A program made the position numbers and the translations under genes. A DNA stretch of 64,000 nt from Lysinibacillus louembei (lineage in GTDB: Bacteria > Bacillota > Bacilli > Bacillales_A > Planococcaceae), in NCBI RefSeq assembly GCF_033880585.1, contig NZ_CP137624.1, positions 1,294,001-1,358,000 of the forward strand, in the 5' to 3' direction. Positions 40,535-48,871 of this stretch are shown here, one piece after another. The notes under the pieces are model-generated. The model saw only the letters and a program-made list of their open reading frames with translations, was not told the origin of the DNA and ran no database searches. How positions within the stretch are numbered: the first letter of the stretch is position 1; each line of letters opens with the position of its first letter.

Positions 40535-40754
40535 GGGAGGGCGTCCGAAAAGTCATTTTGGGACGCCCCCCTTTGCGACGAGGATGATGACAATTTGCTC
40601 CTGCGGTTACTCGTCGCAGTTAAAACCATTTGCTCCTGCGATTACTCGTCGCAGAAAAGCTCTATTGTGACCACCGCAGGAGTACAATTTTAATCAAAAA
40701 TTTATTATGTAAAAAAGCGGAGCTGTTCAGAAAGTTCACTTTCTGGACGGCCCC
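40535..40754. repeat. Convergent-gene repeat, copy 3
   Basis: Outer hairpins GGGAGGGCGTCC with GGACGCCCCCC (40535-40571) and AGCTGTTCAGAAAGT with ACTTTCTGGACGGC (near 40720-40752). The interior carries two units, CTCCTGCGGTTACTCGTCGC then CTCCTGCGATTACTCGTCGC, the reverse order of copy 2. It lies between the O-methyltransferase gene and a converging relic. Confidence 0.88.
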
Positions 40755-40758
40755 TAAG

Positions 40759-41019
40759 TTATTTTTGGACGATATATTTAGTTGCTCGCCCGTTTCCAAT
40801 ACGAGCAATTTGATGATGTTGCAATAGCTCATCAATAATTTCAGTTACAGCGGAAGGAGATTCAGATGTTTGTTTAGGTAATGTGACAACAAAGGCATTG
40901 GGAGCAACTTTCCCAAATGGTTGTTTTTGAGACGATAAAGGATATTCGCTAATTTGCTGTTGAATTGCTGCCGTATATTGTCGCTTAAATTCTACTGTAG
41001 AAGATTCTCTAAGCGTCCT
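40759..41019 (-). pseudogene. AlbA_2/ATP-binding-type regulator with internal deletion
   Basis: An 87-codon open stretch with no start codon after the upstream TGA. It begins TLRESSTVEFKRQYT, the N-terminal signature of AlbA_2 (Schlafen-like, putative DNA-binding) proteins, then jumps to AAIQQQISEYPLSSQ and a C-terminal winged-helix-like tail (AVTEIIDELLQHHQIARIGN, ATKYIVQK). The central domain, usually several hundred residues including the IGI-DDG region, is gone. An in-frame internal deletion plus loss of the start makes this a relic. Confidence 0.65.
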
Positions 41020-41081
41020 TCAAACACCCTTTTTGATTAATAGCTTTTGTATTTGAAAATAAAGAATATTAATTCGCCCGA

Positions 41082-42455
41082 TTACTTCAGCATTGCCTGC
41101 AATGTGCGTTTTTGCCAGCCTAATTTAAAGTAAGCATATTGCATAATGAAGTGAACACAGAATGTCACTGGATATGCCATCCACACGCCATTTAGTTCAA
41201 AGGTAGTGTAATTAGATAAAATGAAGGCGGTTGGTACTTGCACAAGCCAAATTGTTAACACAAGGAAAACGGTTGGCCAAAGTACGACACCTGTTGCACG
41301 CATTGTTGCTGAAACGGTTTGTGTATGTCCGAATATTAAATAGCTCCAAAACGTAATCATTAAATAATTTCTTGCGATATCAACTGTATCGGTTGAAGTA
41401 ATAAAGAGCGATAAAATTGGCTCTGCAAATATATATGTGACTAAAATGACAGCGCCACCTAATAAATAGTTTACTTTCACGCCCATACTACGGATTTTTT
41501 TAATCATTTCCGTTGAGTTTGCGCCTAATGCTTGCGCAACGAATACAGATGTCGCAATGGAAATACTCATTGCAGGTACTTGTGCATAGCTTGCTACTTG
41601 GTTTACAACACCGTAAGCTGCTGTTGCACTTGAGCCATAAACATTAACGAAGCCAATAACGGCAATTTCAGCGACAGATATTGCCACCATGCTAATACTT
41701 GCTGGAATAGCTAGCTTGAATAAGGAAATTAAAATATCCTTTTTCAGTTTAAAATGCTGTAAAACAGATTTGTCTAAACGTAAAATATGGTTTGTTTTGT
41801 GCAAATAGGCAAGTAGTAAAATCATCGTGACTAAATTCGATAATACTGCAGCATACGCGGCACCGTTTAAGCCAAATGCAGGTAGCCCAAACCAGCCAAA
41901 AATAAGCGGTGGTAAAAAGGCGATATTTAATGCAACGCTTGTTACTAAAAAGATAAAGGGCGTTTTTGAATCACCAACACCACGAATAAATGTCGTATAT
42001 GTCATGTACCAAAACATAATTGGTAGTGTGAAAAATAAAATCTTCGCATAGCTGACACTCATATCTAAAATATTAGCAGGTGTTTTCATAAAACGTAAAA
42101 TCCATTCGATTCCGAAGGCGCCAAATATAGCTACTGCAAGTGATAAAATTGTAGTAAAGGCTAAAGTAACACCAACGACTTCCTTCATTTTCTCGTGATT
42201 GCCAGCACCGTATGTTTGCCCAACTAAAATCGAGCTACCAGAACCAATACCGATAGCAAATGCCATTAAAAAGAAGAAAAATGGAAAGAATGCTGCAATG
42301 GCTGCGAGTGCATCATCGCCTAAATTGCGCCCAACAATAAGCATTGCGGCTACTTGCCCTAATGATTGCAGCACATTTGCTAGCATGACAGGAATTAAAA
42401 ATTTAAAAAAAGCTTTTCTTAGCTGTTGATCATCTTGTAGTAATTGTCCGCTCAT
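41082..42455 (-). CDS. MATE-family efflux transporter
   Basis: 457 residues, twelve membrane segments, two homologous halves. The N-terminal segment MLANVLQSLGQVAAMLIVGR and the pattern GIGSGSSILVGQTYGAG are typical of MATE (NorM/DinF branch) multidrug/Na+ or H+ antiporters. The start is 19 bases after the DUF6530-type gene, with AGGAAAC before the ATG, so they form an operon. Substrate unknown; toxic organic cations are usual. Confidence 0.92.
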   Translation of the reverse strand: MSGQLLQDDQQLRKAFFKFLIPVMLANVLQSLGQVAAMLIVGRNLGDDALAAIAAFFPFFFFLMAFAIGIGSGSSILVGQTYGAGNHEKMKEVVGVTLAFTTILSLAVAIFGAFGIEWILRFMKTPANILDMSVSYAKILFFTLPIMFWYMTYTTFIRGVGDSKTPFIFLVTSVALNIAFLPPLIFGWFGLPAFGLNGAAYAAVLSNLVTMILLLAYLHKTNHILRLDKSVLQHFKLKKDILISLFKLAIPASISMVAISVAEIAVIGFVNVYGSSATAAYGVVNQVASYAQVPAMSISIATSVFVAQALGANSTEMIKKIRSMGVKVNYLLGGAVILVTYIFAEPILSLFITSTDTVDIARNYLMITFWSYLIFGHTQTVSATMRATGVVLWPTVFLVLTIWLVQVPTAFILSNYTTFELNGVWMAYPVTFCVHFIMQYAYFKLGWQKRTLQAMLK

Positions 42456-42474
42456 CTTGTTTCCTCACAGAGTT

Positions 42475-42954
42475 TTAATAACCCATTTCTTTTAAAATAC
42501 GTGATAATGTGCGCAGGCGTTCACCAATTAGCTCGCCATCCTCGCTTAATGCTTGATTAAAAAGCTGAATATCTTCATTGATTTGCTCATTTTCCGTGCA
42601 TACTTCCACCGTCATCGCATCACCTTGTAGTCCAACGCGTTTAATAACGGGATTCGCTTCATCGTATAAATTTTCGTAGCGATAAGCATCTTTAAAATGT
42701 AGCTGTGCCTCACATACTAAAATAGCTAAATCGAGTACGCGGTGTAGAGGCAATTCCTCAGATTGGCGTGACCATTTGCCCCCTGTATGACGCCATACTT
42801 TTGCAGAAATATCGACTTTGCCACGATCGTTCCATTGTGCTAAGCCAAGTGACAGCCCCTGTGCATCTGTTTTATAGGCAGTGCGACCATCGATATTTGC
42901 ATAGTTTTCCGCAACAATAACTGGTTTATGCTTTAAATGTGTAGGTATTTTCAT
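42475..42954 (-). CDS. DUF6530-like hypothetical protein
   Basis: 159 residues, soluble. The block TDAQGLSLGLAQWNDRGKVD followed by SAKVWRHTGGKWSRQSEELP and HRVLDLAILV is one I associate with the DUF6530 family of Bacillales and clostridia; function unknown. AAAGGATG precedes the ATG. It is the first gene of an operon with the MATE transporter, downstream of a palindromic operator, so both are probably induced together. Confidence 0.78.
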   Translation of the reverse strand: MKIPTHLKHKPVIVAENYANIDGRTAYKTDAQGLSLGLAQWNDRGKVDISAKVWRHTGGKWSRQSEELPLHRVLDLAILVCEAQLHFKDAYRYENLYDEANPVIKRVGLQGDAMTVEVCTENEQINEDIQLFNQALSEDGELIGERLRTLSRILKEMGY

Positions 42955-42971
42955 TGTTAATCATCCTTTCT

Positions 42972-43008
42972 AATTTAGTAATTTACTAAATTACTACTTT
43001 AGTAAATT
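42972..43008. promoter_or_regulatory. Palindromic operator upstream of the DUF6530-MATE operon
   Basis: AATTTAGTAA-T-TTACTAAATT (42972-42992) is a perfect 21-bp dyad, and TTTAGTAAATT recurs at 42998-43008. It lies 18 bases before the operon start on the minus strand, a typical site for a MarR- or TetR-type repressor. No such repressor gene is adjacent. Confidence 0.65.
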
Positions 43009-43137
43009 TATCACTATCCTCTAAAGAAGTCAAACATAAATTGTGTGAGAATTGTATGTGTGCCTGGCACCCAAACAATCTGTTACAATTATTTTAAATA
43101 TATGTGCATGGCTTGTGCATCGGAGAAGGAGGACTTT

Positions 43138-44031
43138 ATGAAAAAGGCGTTGCAATACTTCGTTGATAACGAATACGATAAGGCATTTGCAAGGGTTAAA
43201 CAATTAGTTGCAAATGAGCGAACGATTGAGAATTTACATAATTTAGCTTGGTTTTATATGCATGAGGAGGAGAAGCCTATCTGTGCAAAGCCTTTAGCGG
43301 AGGAAGTAGTTGTACAGCAGCCAAATCATGTTTTTCCATATGCATTATATGGTCAAATATTGGCGCATTTAGGTGAGTATAAGCTGGCTGAGCAAATGTT
43401 AGAAAAGGCATTACAAATGGAGCGATTGCCTGTTATTTTGCATAATTTAGCATATGTCTATGCGGAAAATCGAAAATGGCAGCAGGCAGCGCAATGCCTT
43501 GTAGAAATTGCAGAGCCATCGAGCTATGAAAAGCTATATGAGCTATATTATCGATTACAAGCTGGTGAAGATATTTTACCGTATATTCGGCAATGGTCAG
43601 ATGAAGATGACCATTTTATTGGCTGGAGTGAGCTAGCAGAATTATTGATTGAGATGGGTGAGTTTACAATGGCGGTGGACTATTTTGAAAGGGAATGGGG
43701 AGAAGTCATTTTTTCATCCTATGCAATTGAACGATATAGCTATAGCTTGTGGAAGCTAGGGAAGGTAGAGCGAATGGACGCTATCCTCGCTACGGCATTG
43801 CAGCATATAAGAGAAATGATAGTAGAGGTTGAAAATGAATCTGTGGAACCTAATTGGACAGCTGAGGATAAGGCAGAGCGTCTGCAAGAATTACAGGCAG
43901 AATTTCAGCAAATTCAGTGCTTACCAAGGGGTCTACAGCAAGGCTATATCCCACCGCTAGAAATGAACTTTTATGTGCATGGGGGTTGTCTGTTATTTGG
44001 TTGTCCGCAGCACCAACATCCATATTATTAA
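43138..44031 (+). CDS. Tetratricopeptide-repeat protein with Cys/His tail
   Basis: 297 residues, mostly TPR helices (ENLHNLAWFYMHEEEKPICA, NHVFPYALYGQILAHLGEYKLAEQ, PVILHNLAYVYAENRKWQQ). The C-terminus, GGCLLFGCPQHQHPYY, is short and rich in Cys and His, possibly a metal site or docking motif. No signal peptide. GGAGGA places the start at 43138 rather than at the far upstream ATG. Role unknown; a scaffold for protein contacts is likely. Confidence 0.85.
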   Translation: MKKALQYFVDNEYDKAFARVKQLVANERTIENLHNLAWFYMHEEEKPICAKPLAEEVVVQQPNHVFPYALYGQILAHLGEYKLAEQMLEKALQMERLPVILHNLAYVYAENRKWQQAAQCLVEIAEPSSYEKLYELYYRLQAGEDILPYIRQWSDEDDHFIGWSELAELLIEMGEFTMAVDYFEREWGEVIFSSYAIERYSYSLWKLGKVERMDAILATALQHIREMIVEVENESVEPNWTAEDKAERLQELQAEFQQIQCLPRGLQQGYIPPLEMNFYVHGGCLLFGCPQHQHPYY

Positions 44032-44066
44032 ATAAATCAATTACGCCTCGGCGTAATTGATTTATT
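44031..44066. terminator. Long perfect hairpin terminator
   Basis: AATAAATCAATTACGCC and GGCGTAATTGATTTATT form a 17-bp perfect stem with a two-base loop. The core AATTACGCCTCGGCGTAATT recurs in other repeats in this window. It ends the TPR gene and may also act on the converging chemoreceptor. Confidence 0.9.
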
Positions 44067-44101
44067 GTTAAAACATTGAAGAAATGGTGATAGTCAAAGT
44101 T

Positions 44102-45847
44102 CTATAGCTCATATTTCTCTACAATGCTACTCAATGTTTGGCTTAAGTCTGTTAATTGCTCCGCTGATACGGCTACTTGAGCGATTGCACCAATTTGTTC
44201 ATCAATAGAGGCGGTTATTTGCTCAACCGCTGCCGCTGTTTGATTAGAAATACCCGATGCATTTTGAATAGCGTCAGTAATTGCTTGGTTTTGTAGTGTG
44301 ATTGCTGATAACTCCTGATTTAGTACTGTAATTGCCTGTGTTGTCGCAGTAATAGCTGTGACAATTTGGCTAAACTCCTGCTCAGTCTCATTAACAGCCA
44401 TATCGAGCTGTTGTGAGCGGTCAATTGTTTCAGCAACAGCCTGTACCGTTTTTTCTGTTTCGATTTCAATCGTTGAAATCATGCTTTGAATTTGTTTCGT
44501 TGCTTCATTGGACTGCTCAGCTAGTTTGCGTACTTCTTCGGCAACTACAGCAAAGCCTTTTCCGTGCTCGCCCGCACGTGCCGCCTCGATACTTGCGTTT
44601 AATGCTAGTAAGTTTGTTTCAGATGAGATGCTTTCGATTGCTGTTGTAATTCTTGAAATTTCGCTAATTTTACTATGTAAGCTTGCAATATTTTCGCTTA
44701 CCTCATTCGATGAAATCAAGGATTGTTCATTGGATTGTTTAAGGTGTTGAACCTTTTCTTGCCCTTGATATGCCGCCGTTTCAGACTGTGCCATCATTTT
44801 CTGAATCGTATCGTTTTGTTGATTCATTGCCGCGATGGATGTATTAAGTCGTTCAATTTGCTGTGTCGTTTGCTCTAAATCTGTAGACTGGCTTGCAGTC
44901 CCACTAGCGATATCATTCATGGCACGTCCCACTTCCTCGCTGCTTGAGGCCGTTTCCTCAGAAATAGCGGATAAGGAGAGAGAGGTTTCTGCTGCTTGGC
45001 TACTCGTTTCCTGCAATCGACCAATCAGATCACGTAGCTGCATTAACATATGGTTAAAGGATTGTCCGAGATGTCCAATTTCATCTTTTGACTCAGGTAA
45101 TGATTTTGCATGGATTTTGCGGTTGGCAATATCTAAAAAGGCATTCGAAATAGCTTCTAATAGCTTGAATTTTTTGCGTGAAGCCATATAAAATAGTGTA
45201 ATGCCAATTAATGTAATGATGATAGTCATTGCGATAATATACCATTTTATTTTATTGAGCTCGCCATAAAAAGTGGCATCAAATACGCTCATCCCTACAT
45301 ACCAGCCCCATGGCTCGAATTGTTCCATATATGCTGTCTTTGTTACCTGCTTACCTGCATCATCAATATCGTTAAAATGATGAAAATGGCTGTGAGCGTC
45401 TGTTGCCTTTGCAGCAAGTACCATGTTTTCACGATTTGTCGTATCCTCAGGTATATGACCGATTGGATTTGATGGATGGAGAACTGCTGCATAATTGTCA
45501 TCATAAGCAACTAAATAGCCATCCTTTTTATAAAGGAATGAAGAATTTTTAAAATCGTAGCCTTCTGCGAGCTGAGGTCCACTAAGCAGCACGCGAGCCT
45601 GTGCTTGTGCCTCCTCCAATGTCATATTGCCGGCCTTTACTTGGTCATCTAAGACACTCAATGTCACGATGGCTGTGTTGACAAGGTGTTTAATATCGTT
45701 TTCTCCTGCCTGAACAAGCTCTTTTTTCGTTAAGTAGTAGCTTGACCCACCGATTACTCCAGCTGTTAATGTAATAACGGCAATAATTAGCAAAGTCAAT
45801 TTCGTGAAAATACTGTTAACAAAAGAAACTTTAGATTGTTCCTTCAT
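44102..45847 (-). CDS. Methyl-accepting chemotaxis protein with Cache sensor
   Basis: 581 residues: membrane segment at about 17-37, extracytoplasmic single Cache domain (sCache_2 type: [24 protein letters not shown] and [17 protein letters not shown]), second membrane segment near 200-220, HAMP, and signalling domain with the tip [19 protein letters not shown]. Related to but distinct from the receptor at 33.4 kb. Ligands of this Cache type are often organic acids. Monocistronic. The start codon, CAT at 45845-45847, has GGATGTGAG upstream. Confidence 0.92.
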   Translation of the reverse strand: MKEQSKVSFVNSIFTKLTLLIIAVITLTAGVIGGSSYYLTKKELVQAGENDIKHLVNTAIVTLSVLDDQVKAGNMTLEEAQAQARVLLSGPQLAEGYDFKNSSFLYKKDGYLVAYDDNYAAVLHPSNPIGHIPEDTTNRENMVLAAKATDAHSHFHHFNDIDDAGKQVTKTAYMEQFEPWGWYVGMSVFDATFYGELNKIKWYIIAMTIIITLIGITLFYMASRKKFKLLEAISNAFLDIANRKIHAKSLPESKDEIGHLGQSFNHMLMQLRDLIGRLQETSSQAAETSLSLSAISEETASSSEEVGRAMNDIASGTASQSTDLEQTTQQIERLNTSIAAMNQQNDTIQKMMAQSETAAYQGQEKVQHLKQSNEQSLISSNEVSENIASLHSKISEISRITTAIESISSETNLLALNASIEAARAGEHGKGFAVVAEEVRKLAEQSNEATKQIQSMISTIEIETEKTVQAVAETIDRSQQLDMAVNETEQEFSQIVTAITATTQAITVLNQELSAITLQNQAITDAIQNASGISNQTAAAVEQITASIDEQIGAIAQVAVSAEQLTDLSQTLSSIVEKYEL

Positions 45848-45965
45848 ATGCTCACATCCTATTTATAATTTTAACTAAATACCTATCGTTATTGTACAGT
45901 TTATATGTTGAAAGTGGTATCCAATTTTAAATTATAAATCTTTATACCTATATATTAAGAAAACA

Positions 45966-46904
45966 TTAAGTAGAAGCCTTTGTCACAACTTTACTGACAA
46001 CAGATGCTAAAACTTGCTGGAACAGCATACCGAATACAACAGGCATAGCAACCTTCGCTGGGAAATATGTTGTTGCGATGACAACACCTAATGCGATATT
46101 GCGCATACCTCCTGTAAAGATGAAAGCTGTGATATGGCTGTCATCAGATAATAAATAACGTCCAATTAGCATTGTGAAAATATAGCCACATATGGCGATA
46201 ACAAGTATTAAGCTGATAACAGTAACTAACTCCATATTGATATTTTTTAAATAAGGTGCAATTGTGCTGCTATTAATCATAATGACGGCAAACAAAGCAA
46301 GCTTTGAAAAGGGTGCAAGTTTACTCGAAATTTTTTGTGGAATTTGCCCCTTTGATAATTCATTGACGGCAATACCTAGCAATGTCGGTAGTACAATCAT
46401 AAAGGTTAAACTAATCATTAATGAAGATAGCTGAAGCTCAATTCTTTCCCCAGAAACGAGGAGTAAAAGAAAAGGCATAATGATTGGAGCAAGTAATGTA
46501 TCAATTAATATAATAGATAAACCTAAAGGTATATTTCCTTTACAAATCGTAATCCAAATCATGCTCGTTACACCAGTAGGTACAGCAACAGATAACACAA
46601 AGCCAACAATTAATAAATGATCATCAAATATGATAGTGGATAGCAAGTACGCCCATAAAGGCATAACAATATGTAAAAAGGCAATCGATATTAAAATAAC
46701 GATAGGATGCTTAATAAAAATGGTTAAGTCTTTGAATTTCATGCGTAAACTGCCAGCAAATGTCATGAAGGCAAATATCCATGCAACAAGAAAAAGCAAG
46801 TGATGTAAAATATTTTCAAACAAAACACCAATAATAAGACTAAGTGGTGTTAAAATCGCAATATAGCGTTGAAGAAAGATGTTTAATTTTTCGAGCATAG
46901 GCAA
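45966..46904 (-). CDS. Bile acid:sodium symporter (BASS) family transporter
   Basis: 312 residues, nine to ten membrane segments. The pattern SVAVPTGVTSMIWITICKGNIPLGLSI and FIFTGGMRNIALGVVIA match the two Na+-binding crossover regions of BASS proteins. Bacterial members move organic anions such as pantoate or 2-keto acids rather than bile acids. A distance of about 60 bases from the chemoreceptor start and same strand allow co-transcription. Substrate unknown. Confidence 0.88.
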   Translation of the reverse strand: MPMLEKLNIFLQRYIAILTPLSLIIGVLFENILHHLLFLVAWIFAFMTFAGSLRMKFKDLTIFIKHPIVILISIAFLHIVMPLWAYLLSTIIFDDHLLIVGFVLSVAVPTGVTSMIWITICKGNIPLGLSIILIDTLLAPIIMPFLLLLVSGERIELQLSSLMISLTFMIVLPTLLGIAVNELSKGQIPQKISSKLAPFSKLALFAVIMINSSTIAPYLKNINMELVTVISLILVIAICGYIFTMLIGRYLLSDDSHITAFIFTGGMRNIALGVVIATTYFPAKVAMPVVFGMLFQQVLASVVSKVVTKAST

Positions 46905-46934
46905 GACCTTCTTTAAATTTGTTAATTACAATTG

Positions 46935-46975
46935 TGTTCAGATTTTTTCAAGCTTGTTCAAGGAGTCCTCCTCTC
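46935..46975. repeat. Short repeat fragment, inverted
   Basis: CAGATTTTTTCAAGCTTGTTCAAGGAGTCC is the reverse complement of the AAGCTTGAAAAAATCTGGAC block found at 38.7 kb, plus a GGAGTC motif seen at 26.0 kb. It is probably a truncated member of the same family. Confidence 0.4.
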
Positions 46976-47057
46976 TGATTGAGGCACTTTTATCCCATCA
47001 GTATTGGACTTTTGCTGTGAAAAGTTAAGCTTATTTTAGCATAGGAGGTGAAATAAT

Positions 47058-47492
47058 ATGCAAATTGAGATTGTAAAAGGTGTGCCACATCAATATATGG
47101 CACAGCTACAAGCACTTCATGCACATGTTTTTGAGGGGGCGGAGCTGAGATTGGAGAAGCTTGAAAATAAAGATGGGTTGCTTTGTTTATTTGCTATAGA
47201 GGATGGGCAGTTGATTGGCTTTAAGCTAGGCTACATACACCCTGACCAAGTATTTTACAGCTGGCTAGGTGGTGTGCATGAAAGCCAGCGTGGACGGGGA
47301 ATTGCTAGCAATCTAATGGTGCAACAGCATAAAGAGGTTCAAAAGCTAGGCTTCCAACAAATCCGTACATATGGACGCAATCAGCGTAAGGCAATGCTCA
47401 TCACAAATTTAAAGCATGGCTTTGACATTATTTCAACATTTATTGATGAAAAAGGCAGACATAAAATTATTTTTGAGAAATCATTGGATTAG
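47058..47492 (+). CDS. GNAT N-acetyltransferase
   Basis: 144 residues. SWLGGVHESQRGRGIASNLMVQQHKEV holds the acetyl-CoA loop Q-R-G-R-G-I-A. The tail GFDIISTFIDEKGRHKIIFEKSL is typical of YhbS-like members. AGGAGGTGA precedes the ATG. Substrate unknown. Confidence 0.9.
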   Translation: MQIEIVKGVPHQYMAQLQALHAHVFEGAELRLEKLENKDGLLCLFAIEDGQLIGFKLGYIHPDQVFYSWLGGVHESQRGRGIASNLMVQQHKEVQKLGFQQIRTYGRNQRKAMLITNLKHGFDIISTFIDEKGRHKIIFEKSLD

Positions 47493-47504
47493 GAGAGAAA
47501 CAAG

Positions 47505-47540
47505 ATGAAGGCGTATTTAGCAAATGGATTATTTTCTTAA
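47505..47540 (+). pseudogene. Truncated start of a nucleoside 2-deoxyribosyltransferase-like gene
   Basis: An AGGAGAG ribosome binding site and an ATG lead into MKAYLANGLFS and then a stop. The peptide equals the usual N-terminus of nucleoside 2-deoxyribosyltransferase family proteins (MKAYxANGLFS), but the remaining 130 or so residues are missing. A relic left by deletion. Confidence 0.5.
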
Positions 47541-47559
47541 TGCATTTTTGAAAATAGTG

Positions 47560-47706
47560 TTGACATTTTGTAATTTCATGTTAAATTATTTCTATAAGAT
47601 TAGTCGGTTTTAATAAAGCATGATTATATTGTAGTAGCTCACTAGAAAAACTAGAGGCCACTCTTTTAGAAAAGAAGCGATTCTTTTCTATGGAGTGGTC
47701 TTTTTT
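47560..47706 (+). promoter_or_regulatory. Promoter and terminator/attenuator upstream of the sulfate operon
   Basis: TTGACA at 47560-47565 with TAAATT 16 bases on is followed by CTATAAGATTAGTCGG near the start point. Sixty bases later lies a long hairpin: GGCCACTC (47656) with GAGTGGTC (47693-47700) enclosing TAGAAAAGAA-gcga-TTCTTTTCTA, then TTTTTT. A terminator between promoter and operon would reduce expression unless relieved. No S-box or T-box core motifs are visible. It may equally be the terminator of a lost gene. Confidence 0.5.
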
Positions 47707-47800
47707 GTTCATAGCTGTCACAGGTTTTGAAAAGGAGGGCTGCTTGGAAAAGTTCGAAAAAATCCGGACGCAATTACGCCTCGGCATAATTCATAAAAGA
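47707..47800. repeat. Dispersed repeat copy upstream of sbp
   Basis: AGGTTTTGAAAAGGAGGGCT, then GTTCGAAAAAATCCGGACGC and AATTACGCCTCGGCATAATT. The last is an imperfect version of the terminator at 44.0 kb. It separates the attenuator-like hairpin from the sulfate operon. Confidence 0.6.
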
Positions 47801-47854
47801 ATGCAGCTTTAAAACATACTTTGCGAATAAGAATAATTATATAAGGGGGATTTT

Positions 47855-48856
47855 ATGAAAAAGGTAATGGTAATTTTATTTGCTGTGTTTTTATTAGCAG
47901 GCTGTGCTAATAGCGATGCTTCTGAGGGGAAAGTGCAAATTTTAAATTCCTCATACGACCCGACACGTGAATTATATGATGAATTTAATAAGGAGTTTGC
48001 GGCCTATTGGCAAGCTGAGAAAGGGCAGGAGGTTGTTATTAAACAGTCACATGGTGGCTCAGGCAGTCAGGCACGCTCAGTTATTGATGGTTTAGATGCT
48101 GATGTTGTGACATTAGCTTTAGCGTACGACATTGATGCTATTGCAGACCAAAAATTAATTGATGAAAACTGGATGAGCCGTTTGGACAATAATTCGGCTC
48201 CGTATACATCAACAATCGTCTTTTTAGTCCGTAAAGGCAATCCAAAGGGCATTAAAGATTGGGATGATTTAGCCAAGGAAGATATTTCAGTTATCACACC
48301 AAATCCAAAGGCATCTGGAGGAGCTCGTTGGAATTATTTAGCGGCGTGGGGCTTTGCATTGGAGCAATATGGAAACGATCAAGAGAAGGCTAGAGAATTT
48401 GTTGCAAGTATTTATAAAAATGTAGAGGTGCTAGATTCAGGCGCGCGTGGCTCGACAACAACATTTGTTGAAAAAGGGATTGGCGATGTTTTAATTACTT
48501 GGGAAAATGAAGCGCTATTAGCTTTGAAGGAAATGAAAAACAATGAATTTGAAATTGTTGCACCGTCCATCAGTATTTTAGCGGAGCCATCAGTAGCAGT
48601 AGTAGATAAAAATGTGGATCGCAAAGGCACGAGAGAAGTGGCAGAAGCCTATTTACAGTTTTTATATTCTGATATTGGGCAAGAAATAGCCGCTAAAAAT
48701 TATTATCGCCCACGTAATGAAGAGATTGCTGAGAAGTATCGTAGCGAATTCCCTGAAATTAAATTGTTTACGATTGATGAGAAATTTGGTAGCTGGCGAG
48801 AGGCACAGCAAACACATTTTAGTGACGATGGTGTGTTTGATTCGATTTACCAGTAA
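47855..48856 (+). CDS. sbp: Sulfate ABC transporter substrate-binding lipoprotein
   Basis: 333 residues. N-terminal lipoprotein signal peptide with the lipobox LAGC (Cys17). The mature part has the Sbp/CysP family motifs [44 protein letters not shown] and [12 protein letters not shown]. It captures sulfate (or thiosulfate) outside the membrane for CysTWA, encoded directly downstream. AAGGGGG precedes the ATG. Length matches the family. Confidence 0.95.
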   Translation: MKKVMVILFAVFLLAGCANSDASEGKVQILNSSYDPTRELYDEFNKEFAAYWQAEKGQEVVIKQSHGGSGSQARSVIDGLDADVVTLALAYDIDAIADQKLIDENWMSRLDNNSAPYTSTIVFLVRKGNPKGIKDWDDLAKEDISVITPNPKASGGARWNYLAAWGFALEQYGNDQEKAREFVASIYKNVEVLDSGARGSTTTFVEKGIGDVLITWENEALLALKEMKNNEFEIVAPSISILAEPSVAVVDKNVDRKGTREVAEAYLQFLYSDIGQEIAAKNYYRPRNEEIAEKYRSEFPEIKLFTIDEKFGSWREAQQTHFSDDGVFDSIYQ

Positions 48857-48871
48857 TAGATGGTGGTGTAA

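Noticed and set aside
47560-47706. S-box (SAM-I) or T-box riboswitch before the sulfate operon
   Set aside because: Neither the S-box kink-turn and GGAGGGACTGGC-type core nor the T-box GGTGGNACC sequence is visible; only a promoter and a terminator hairpin can be supported.
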